Source: Poa pratensis
Lineage: Eukaryota; Streptophyta; Magnoliopsida; Poales; Poaceae
Length of the DNA: 64,000 nt
NCBI GenBank assembly: GCA_947311845.1
Contig: CAMZMU010000107.1
Span: forward strand, 18,435,166-18,499,165
Direction of reading: 5' to 3'
The notes beneath the pieces are model-generated. The model was not told the origin of the DNA. It made no database searches and was given only the letters and a program-made list of their open reading frames with translations. Both the position numbers and the translations under genes were made by a program. How positions within the stretch are numbered: the stretch's first letter is position 1; every line of letters starts with the position of its first letter. Below are positions 56,350-64,000 of this stretch, piece after piece.

Positions 56350-59300
56350 ATGAGCCGGGAATGGATGTACGGTGACCGACGCTATCCCGATCGAGTTCAT
56401 TGATGGCATGCATAATTTTCTCCGTGTGGCTGAGTTAAACAAGCAGAATGGTTTTATATTTTGTCCATGCGATGACTGTAAGAATAAGAGGAATTACCCT
56501 TCCTCAAGAACCCTCCACTCCCACCTGTTGCGAGCAGGCTTCATGCCCAATTATTTTTGTTGGACCAAGTACGGAGAAAGAGGGGTTATAATGGAAGACA
56601 ATGAAGAAGAGGATGATGACAACTATCCTGTGTTCTCTGAACACGGTGGTACTACAATGGAGAAAGACGAAGCTGAACATGAGATCATTGTTGATGATCA
56701 GTCCGATGATGATCTTCGTCGGGTCATTATTGATGAACAGATAAACTGCGGAAGTGAGAACGAGTGGTCGAAGTTGGAGCGCATGTTAGAGGATCACAAA
56801 AAATTGTTGTACCCAAATTGTGAAGATGGCCAGAAAAAGCTGGGTACCACCCTGGAATTGCTGCAATGGAAGGCACAGAATGGACTATCTGACAAGGGAT
56901 TTGAAAACTTGCTGAAAATATTAAAGAGGATGCTTCCAAGAGATAACGTATTGCCCCATAGTACGTACGAAGCAAAGAAGATTGTCTGCCCTCTAGGATT
57001 AGAGGTGCAGAAGATACATGCATGCATCAATGACTGCATCCTCTACCGCGGTGAGCACGAGAATTTGAATGCATGCCCGATATGCGGTGCATTGCGGTAT
57101 AAGATCAGGCGAGATGACCCAGGTGATGTTGAGGGCGAGCCGAGCCCCAGGAAGAGGGTTCCTGCCAAGGTGATGTGGTATGCTCCTATAATACCACGGT
57201 TGAAACGTTTGTTCCGAAACAAAGAGCATGCCAAGTTGTTGCGATGGCACAAAGAAGACCGTAAGGAAGACGAGATGCTGAGACACCCCGCTGATGGGTC
57301 GCAGTGGAGAAACATCGACAGTGAGTTCAAAGATTTTGCAGCTGACGCAAGGAACTTAAGGTTTGGTCTAAGTACAGATGGCTTGAATCCGTTTGGTGAG
57401 CAGAGCAGCAGTCATAGCACCTGGCCCGTGACTCTATGTATCTATAACCTTCCTCCTTGGTTGTGCATGAAGCAAAAGTTTATTATGATGCCAGTGCTTA
57501 TCCAAGGCCCGAAGCAACCTGGCAACGACATTGATGTGTATCTGAGGCCATTAGTTGACGAACTTTTACAGTTGTGGCGTGAAGAAGGTGTACGTGTGTG
57601 GGATGAGTACAAACAGGAGGAATTTGACCTACGAGCGTTGCTGTTTGTAACCATCAATGATTGGCCTGCTCTTAGTAACATTTCAGGACAGTCAAACAAG
57701 GGATACAATGCATGCACGCACTGTTTAGGTCAGACTGACAGTATATATTTAGGTAACAAGAATGTGTACCTGGGGCATCGTCGATTTCTTACAAGACAGC
57801 ATCCCGTAAGAAAGAAAGGCAAGCATTTCAAAGGTGAGCCAGATCACCGGACGAAGCCTACCCTCCCTACTGGTGATGTTATATATGACATGGTCAAGGA
57901 TTTAAAAGTAATCTTTGGAAAGGGTCCTGGCGGACAATCTGTTCCGAATGACGCTGACAAACGCGTACCCATGTGGAAGAAGAAATCTATATTTTGGGAC
58001 CTACCCTATTGGAAATTGCTAGAGGTTCGCTCTGCAATCGACGTGATGCACGTGACGAAAAATCTTTGCGTGAACCTGCTAAACTTCTTAGGCGTGTATG
58101 GGAAGACGAAAGATACAGCGGATGCACGGCAGGACCAGCAACGTATAGACAAAGGAGACAACGTGAATCCAGAGAAGTATCAAGGTACTGCCAGCTACGC
58201 TCTTACCAAAGAAGAGAAGGAGATCTTTTTTCAAGTCCTGAGCAGTATCAAGGTCCCGTCTGGCTACTCGTCGAATATAAAGGGAATAATAAACATGGCA
58301 GAGAAAAAGTTCCAAAACCTAAAGTCTCATGACTGCCACGTGATTATGACACAATTACTTCCGGTTGCATTGAGGGGGCTTCTACCGGAAAACGTTCGAG
58401 TACCCATTGTGAAGCTATGTGCATTCCTCAATGCAATTTCTCAGAAGGTAATCGATCCAGCAACTCTACCAAGTTTACAGAAGGATGTGGTCCAATGTCT
58501 TGTCAGCTTCGAGTTGGTGTTTCCACCATCCTTCTTCAATATTATGACGCACCTCATAGTTCACCTAGTCCAAGAGATTTCCATTCTCGGTCCTGTATTT
58601 CTACACAACATGTTCCCCTTTGAGAGGTTCATGGGAGTCTTAAAGAAATACGTCTGTAACCGTGCTAGGCCAGAAGGAAGCATGTCCAAGGGCTATGGAA
58701 CAGAGGAGGTCATTGAGTTTTGTGTTGACTTTATTCCTGATCTTAAGCCGATCGGTGTTCCTCAATCGCGCCATGAGGGGAGACTGCGTGGAAAAGGCAC
58801 GCTAGGAAAGAAAGCAACAACAAGTATGGACGGGCATTCTTTCACTCGAGCACACTACACAGTTCTACAAAATTCCAGATTGGTGGCTCCGTATATCGTG
58901 GAACACATGGATATTTTACGCTCCAAATACCCGGAGCAGACCGACTTCTGGATTAAAGGAAAACACGAAGACACTTTCGGCAGTTGGTTGCGTACACATC
59001 TCATTAATAGCACCACTGTTGGAGAAGAGCTATACTTGTTGGCCAAGTCACCATCTTCGACTATATTGACTTTCCAAGGGTACGAGATAAATGGGAATAC
59101 ATTTTACACGGACACCCAAGACAAAAAGAGCACTAACCAAAACAGTGGTGTCCGCTTTGATGCAACAAACGACAATGGGACAAAGGACACATATTATGGT
59201 TGCATACATCAGATATGGGAACTTGACTATGGACCTTATTTTAAGATCCCTTTGTTTCAGTGCAAATGGGTCAACCTGTCAGGCGGGGTAGAGATAGAAC

Positions 59301-59683
59301 CGCAGTACGGAATGACTACAGTGGATCTCAAAAATCTTGGGTACCACACCGAGCCATTCGTCCTAGCCAATGATGTGGCTCAGGTTTTCTATGTGAATGA
59401 CATGTCTTCCAGACCGAAAAAAAGAAAAGATAAGCAAGCTGATACATCATACGATGAGCCAAAGCGCCACATAGTTCTTTCAGGGAAAAGAAACATCATG
59501 GGAGTGGAGGAGAAGACAGACATGTCAGAAGATTACAATAAGTTTCATGAAATTCCGCCCTTCAAAGTGAAAGCTGACCCAATCATCCCGTTAAATGATG
59601 AAGATTCTCCATGGTTACGGCGCAATCAGAAGAAAGGGTCGACATACGCGAAGAAAAAAAAATTATACCCCAACAATACATAG
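56350..59683 (+). CDS. TNP2-like CACTA transposase, frameshifted at the N-terminus
   Basis: The natural start is the ATG at 56350 (MSREWMYGDRR, the typical first residues of this family), but that frame hits TGA at 56401. The main frame is open from 56372 (with GTG) to 59683, about 1100 codons, so one indel separates them near 56370-56385. Domains in order: transposase-associated zinc region (FCPCDDCKNKRNY, SHLLRAGF), TNP2 core (CINDCILYRGEHENLNACPI, CGALRYKIR), the central catalytic region (FGLSTDGLNPFGEQSSSHST, WPALSNISGQSNKGYNACTH), DUF4218 (SHDCHVIMTQLLPVALRGLL, FPFERFMGVLKKYV) and DUF4216 (YYGCIHQIWELDY, LANDVAQVFYVND). It would cut at the CACTA ends. Apart from the early shift it looks intact. 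Confidence 0.88.
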
Positions 59684-60577
59684 GGGGGTGTTGTTGGTGA
59701 TGTGTAATAATGTATTAAGCCTTTTATGTAACTGTGTTATGAAAACTCAGAAGAAAACTCAAACACTGATTTTTGGCTCTAAAAACTCCAACGGCTCACA
59801 AGCGCTCGAAAAAATTGGAACAAAACACACGGTTTCCCCGTCATACAGCCCAACCTAAATTAACCATGCCCCTTTCAGAACCACGTCGGATCGAAGTTGC
59901 CTACCTTCTCCAGTGGCCACTCTGACCGGCAAATCGGCAAATCATCGCGTGGTCGTGAGACGGCAAATCGGCCTTCGATCCAAACAGCGGCAAGACGTCT
60001 CTGATGATCTGCAACCGTCCGAACAAGTGTTGGGGATGTTGCTAATCACCAGAGATCCTTGCCGCTGCTTGGATCCGACCGAGGGGAGGGTTCACCTTCA
60101 GACACCACTCTAGGAACTTCTGCCTCTCAGAAATCTTGCTCTCTGCTACCCGTGTACTGCCAAAATGAACTACAATGAGTAGACACTGAGTGTTGAACAT
60201 GTCCGGGAGGGGGGCTATATATAGGGTCGTGTGCTTCTTTAGTCCCGGTTGGTAACACCAACCGGGTCATGTGGCTCACGAAGTGGTCGTGATACTGTTG
60301 ATCCAACAGCTCACAATCCCTCAAAAAAAACACACCCCTGATCCAACGTCTCACAAGCGCTTGAAAGAAACACACAATCCGTGTGCTTCTTTAGTCCACC
60401 AACCGGGACTAAAGGCAGGCTTTGCGGTCACGACTCGTGTCAGTCACGTGTCCTCCCCCAGCGCTGCCCTAGCCACGTGTCCTCCCCTAGCGCTGCCCTG
60501 GAGGTCTTTATATATTGTCGCCGACGGGGTAAACGCTAATCCACCATTCCTAGCCACGAACGCATCGTCTCCACGAG
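59684..60577. other. CACTA interior with a second subterminal-motif family
   Basis: 59693-59850 is a block that recurs near 61151-61315. 60228-60266 (GTGTGCTTCTTTAGTCCCGG, then ACACCAACCGGG) and 60379-60416 (CTTTAGTCCACCAACCGGGA, then CTAAAGG) are short palindromic motifs of the GGGACTAAAG type, different from the ACCGGTACTAAAG type at the element's left end. A TATATATTG lies at 60510, about 70 bp upstream of the next ORF. Confidence 0.6.
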
Positions 60578-61108
60578 ATGGATCCGCCACGCCCGCCGCA
60601 GCGCCTTCTGGACGAGGTCGAGCGTGCTCGGCAGAGCGTGCTTGGGCGCTACCGCGGGAGCCTATCCCGCCGTATGGCCACGAGCCCGGTGTGGAGAGGA
60701 ATGCCCTGCTACCAGCCTCCTGCTCCGGTGCGCGGAGGAGGGGCGGATGACGTCCCTAACCCCGACGAGGATGCGTACGCCGGAGGGGTGGCATGGGGAT
60801 CCGTGGCCGTACCTCCACCAGTCGCCGCCGCCCCTCCCGACGACGACGACGACTTCGACTGGAGCGACCATGGGGAAGAGCGCGGCGGGCCGCAGATGCA
60901 GGAGGCCATTGAAGCCTCCTTCCAGTCCGTACACGACGACCGTGTACAGCGAGCCAGAACTGCCTGCCAGCTCAAGGCGAAGGAGGCTTCCGAGCTGGAT
61001 TGGGCGCTGAAAGACTCATCCTCCATGGATCTTGCCCTCCGCCGCAAACGTGCGCGCGAGAACTGGGCGGCCGCGAACGGGGCTGGCTCCTCCCGCCGTT
61101 CCCCCTAA
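60578..61108 (+). CDS. orphan acidic protein encoded within the CACTA element
   Basis: An ATG at 60578 opens 176 codons: a basic Arg/Pro-rich start (MDPPRPPQRLLDEVERARQS, then RYRGSLSRRMA), a Pro/Ala linker, an acidic patch (PPDDDDDFDWSDHGEE), and a helical C-terminal part with MQEAIEASFQSVHDDRVQRA, LKAKEASELDWALKDSS and LALRRKRARENWAA. I do not recognise a family. EAIEASFQS faintly resembles a ubiquitin-interacting motif. A TATA-like box is about 70 bp upstream, and CACTA-type palindromes flank its 5' side. It could be a captured host gene or a CACTA accessory gene. Confidence 0.5.
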   Translation: MDPPRPPQRLLDEVERARQSVLGRYRGSLSRRMATSPVWRGMPCYQPPAPVRGGGADDVPNPDEDAYAGGVAWGSVAVPPPVAAAPPDDDDDFDWSDHGEERGGPQMQEAIEASFQSVHDDRVQRARTACQLKAKEASELDWALKDSSSMDLALRRKRARENWAAANGAGSSRRSP

Positions 61109-61150
61109 TCCTACGGCCTTCGAGCCAGCAAGTCCGTTTATGTAGAATAA

Positions 61151-61325
61151 TGTTGGTGATGTTGGTGATGTGTAATAATGTATTAAACCTTTTATGTAAT
61201 CCTACGGCCTTCGAGCCAGCAAGTCGGATGCATGCAGGGAATCTGAATGATTTGTATTCGGTCGATGAACTGAAGGATTTGTAGATAGAACAAAACACAC
61301 GGTTTCCCCTACATACACAGCCCGT
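61151..61325. repeat. second copy of the 59693-59850 block
   Basis: GATGTGTAATAATGTATTAA at 61167 repeats 59698. AACAAAACACACGGTTTCCCC at about 61288 repeats 59819. In addition TCCTACGGCCTTCGAGCCAG occurs at 61110 and 61200. The order of the blocks is the same, so the orphan ORF is bracketed by direct repeats. Confidence 0.75.
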
Positions 61326-61680
61326 CGGTGGATTTTTAGAAATTCATATTATATCAAGAACACTCAAACTTGCATTTAAATTCTATTTTTTAATTCATAT
61401 TAAAAGCTTTTTTAGAAATTCAAATTATATAAAAACAATCAAACATGCGTTTTGCTTAATTTTTTTGATGATATAGATTTAAATCTATGTCAAATTTACT
61501 CAAATCATCCATTTGAAATTTGAATATATTCAACATAGTCAAACTTGAAATTACCAGTACCAAAATATTATACATGTCCAGGGTTAAGTTTGATATAAAG
61601 TTTGTCAAATTTGGACAATTAAATCAATAGAATAAAGAAATCAGAAAAATGAACAAAGAAAAAAGAAATTCGAAAAAAGA

Positions 61681-61798
61681 CCTTTTGCACCGGTTGTTGG
61701 CTACAACCGGTGCTAAAGGTTGGCTGCGCGCGCGCTAATTTAAAGCGGCCCAAAAAAGACCTTTTGCACCGGTTGTTGGCTACAACCGGTGCTAAAGG
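61681..61798. repeat. two copies of a 39-bp CACTA-type palindrome
   Basis: CCTTTTGCACCGGTTGTTGG followed by CTACAACCGGTGCTAAAGG occurs at 61681-61719 and 61760-61798. Each can fold on itself. This is a third subterminal motif type (GCACCGGTTGT) in the same region. Confidence 0.85.
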
Positions 61799-62780
61799 CC
61801 TTTTTGCGGTTTTTAGAGCAGGCTCTGCCTCTTCTTCTCCTCATTCGTGTCTTCATCGATTCCTCCAACGAAGCCCTGTGCGATTTTTCCGGCGAAGCCC
61901 TGCCCCTGCGCCGCCCCGTCCACCGGTGATTCTCCGGCGAGGCTCCACCCCACCGGCGCGCTCCATCGGCATCCGTCCGCGCGTCCCCTCTGCCCCTGCC
62001 CCGGCGCGTCCCTCTGCCCCTGCCCCCGCGCGTCCCCTTTGCCCCTGCCCCGCCCCGGCCCGTCGATCTCGCCTTCCTCCGGCGTCGCCCTGCTCCGTGC
62101 TCCGCCGCGCGCGCCCCCTCCGTCTCGTTCCCTCCTCGACCTACGGTCGCCATGAGCACGTCGACCTCTGACCGCCACGAGGCCGTCGCCGTCCGGGTCT
62201 CCGCCACACCACCACCACCGCCGGCCGCCCAAGGTGAGAGCTTTAATTTTGCATTCTCTTTTTTTTTTGTTATTTCTCCATAGTTGCATTATATAGCTAT
62301 GAAAATTAGAATATTGATATGCAAATTGGTTGATATTGTAGTTGCAATATTTTTGTTATTTCTCCATTTGTTGCTATTGTAGTTGCTATATAAAAATTAC
62401 ATTCTTATTTTTATTTTAAAATTGCTATTAGCTATGAAAATTAGATTGCTATTTAGCTATGAAAATTAAATTGCTATTAGCTATATGAAATTGTAGCAAA
62501 TTTAGCAAAGTTAGAAAATGTAGCAATTTAGCAAAGTTAGCAAGGTTATTTGATGATTGTGTTAGCAAAGTTAGAAAGGAAATTAACTTAGAAAACAATG
62601 TTAAAAATTGTGTTAGGAAAACAATTTTTGTTAATACTCCATAATTAGTTGCAATATTTTTGTTAAGAAATATTTGTTGCAATTTTTGTGTATAAGAAAT
62701 TTAAATTTGCTTGCTACTTAAAATTTGTGTACTTTCTAACCTTGATGCTATGAATTTTAAATTTGCAGTGACATTGAGCT
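61799..62780. other. GC-rich leader and AT-rich intron-like region before the second CACTA gene
   Basis: 61830-62235 is C-rich with repeated GCGTCCCCTCTGCCCCTGCC units (about 61978-62050) and resembles a 5' untranslated exon. A GT donor candidate is at CAAG/GTGAGAG near 62230. 62240-62765 is AT-rich with repeats of GCTATGAAAATTAGA, ending at an AATTTGCAG acceptor at about 62768. Confidence 0.5.
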
Positions 62781-64000
62781 ATGGAGGACGACGCCCCCTT
62801 CATCCGAGACGAGGAGAAGGAAGAGCGAATGGCAGAAATTATTTTTGAGAAGACCCTTGGAGTAAATACCGATGGAGAAGATTCCGATGAAGATTCCGAT
62901 GGAGAAGATTTCAGCGCAAAATATTTGAACGACTCCGGTGTGGGACTTGAGCTAGAAGAAATAAGAGACGACGACGAAGTGCCCTTAGCAAACTCCGGCG
63001 AGGTATATATATTAAGTCTTGTTGATCACTGGATGCATTAATTGATTTATATTGCACTTATTAACGAATCATTTCTCTTTTAGCCCTCCGGATCTAAGCC
63101 TCCAAGTTCGCCAAAGACGCAACGAGGCCCGAATCAAAGGATAAAGCTTCCAGATGGTGCAAAGTTGTCGATCGACGAAGTTGCTGCTGATGGCAAACCG
63201 ACGAAACCCGAAGACACCTCCCGTAGATATGTAGTTCAATGCGGAGTTCTTGTTAGGGACATGATCCCGATCACTATTGCAGAATGGAATAAGCCGGTTA
63301 AAGCCAACATTGGAGCAAGTTATGTCGACAAAAGAGCTAAAGATTTGCTTTGGGACACGCTCTTGGAATCTTTTAGCCTACCGGTAGGTCTCGAAGAGAA
63401 GAAGAAGGACAAAGTCAAGCAGTGGACTCTTAAGAAGATGGCCACACAATTCAACAACTGGAAGAAAACATTGTGGAGAAAATATGGAAAGAAAACTCCA
63501 GAATTCACTGGACATCTTGAGAAGATAAAAGATGTGTGGACCGAATTTGTGGCGTATAAGAAATCGGACGTCGTTGTGGCCCGATCGGCCAAAAATAAGT
63601 TGAATGCTAAGAAGAAGAAATATTTCCATACTTTGGGGTCAGGTGGTTACAAGTCTGCCGTGCCTAAGTGGGAATCCTTTGAAAACGACCTGCGTAAAAA
63701 AGGGATCACTCCACAGACAGATGACTGGCCCGAGAGGGCCAAGTTATGGTTGTTCGCGCATGGGGCAGGGTTGGACCCAGACACAGGGCTGATTGTTGCA
63801 AAGGAGAAATGGAAGAAAAGAATTACAAGGGTCGTAAAAAAACTAGAGGACGCAATAGAGAAAGTCAAAAAGGGAGAATTTGTTCCCGATAGAGAGGACG
63901 ACGAGCTGACACTCGCCCTCGGGAATCCTGAACACGACGGACGATGTCGAGTCAGAGGAGCCAATGTTAATAAGTATCAAGGATTTCCGGCGGACGTTGC
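62781..64000 (+). CDS. CACTA second gene, Ptta/En-Spm-type (Transposase_24) protein, 3' part outside the window
   Basis: Exon 1 starts MEDDAPFIRDEEKEERMAEI at 62781, has repeats of DSDEDSDGED, and ends NSGE at 63002 before GTATAT. Exon 2 starts at 63084 after TCTCTTTTAG (PSGSKPPSSPKTQRGPNQR) and stays open to the window end. It contains RRYVVQCGVLVRDMIP, DTLLESFSLPVGLEEKKK, WRKYGKKTPEFTGHLEKIKD, AKLWLFAHGAGLDPDTG and LTLALGNPEHDGRC. These match the plant transposase family (Ptta/En-Spm) found with TNP2 in CACTA elements, thought to bind the subterminal repeats. Phase 0 across the intron and no stops for about 300 codons suggest an intact gene. Confidence 0.85.

Larger units (their letters stand above)
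54890..64000 (+). mobile_element. CACTA (En/Spm) transposon, left end and coding region, runs off the window
   Basis: It starts CACTAGTAGAAAACAAGGCA after a TCA (3-bp target). The first 325 bp hold many subterminal copies of TAGTACCGGTT / AACCGGTACTAAAG in both orientations, the transposase-binding array of CACTA elements. Inside, on the plus strand, are a small membrane-protein gene, a TNP2 transposase, an orphan ORF and a Ptta-type gene. No right end (reverse of CACTAGTAGAAAA) is seen before 64000, so the element is at least 9.1 kb. Confidence 0.9.

Overview
The window reads as nuclear DNA of a Triticeae grass (wheat, Aegilops or barley relative). The evidence is the density and type of transposons: Copia, CACTA, Helitron, MULE, hAT, LINE, a tRNA-type SINE and Stowaway MITEs. 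The window also holds a grass-specific miR444/MADS-box arrangement and an F-box/FBD pseudogene. No bacterial-style operons, rRNA, tRNA genes or CRISPR arrays were seen.

Layout. 1-4.4 kb: LINE-type 3' end, a degraded AP2/ERF-like fragment, MITEs. 4.4-15.1 kb: two related non-autonomous Helitrons with their 5' ends facing each other. The left one carries captured exons (SAM-domain gene, Pescadillo-like exon, one unidentified exon) and a hAT insertion with an 8-bp target duplication. 15.1-24.8 kb: mostly unassigned DNA with a 5'-truncated LINE, a repeat-bearing broken reading frame, a Copia fossil, a Stowaway and an F-box/FBD gene on the minus strand that looks broken. 24.8-33.1 kb: a full-length but mutated Copia element with 1.64-kb LTRs and no matching target duplication. 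33.1-37.4 kb: a LINE with a second LINE nested in its 3' end.

37.9-54.5 kb is the most interesting part. On the minus strand lies an apparently intact seven-exon MIKC MADS-box gene of the AGL17 clade, closest by recall to rice OsMADS57. On the plus strand, antisense to it, is a spliced natural-antisense miRNA gene of the MIR444 type. The mature miR444 sequences lie antisense to MADS exon 3. The star arm lies 4.2 kb away, in a separate exon beyond the 3' end of the MADS gene, and a hairpin can form only after splicing. The antisense intron has been invaded by a Pack-MULE carrying an acyl-ACP desaturase fragment. MADS intron 2 has been invaded by a very young Copia element (identical 202-bp LTRs, perfect 5-bp duplication). 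MADS intron 1 holds a Stowaway/SINE nest and a 327-bp tandem duplication.

54.9-64 kb: a large CACTA element begins 376 bp upstream of the MADS start codon and runs off the window. It carries a small coiled-coil/membrane protein gene, a TNP2-type transposase, an orphan acidic ORF and the start of a Ptta/En-Spm-type second gene. Exon limits were read by eye from splice consensus, frame and recalled family sequences; nothing was computed or searched.
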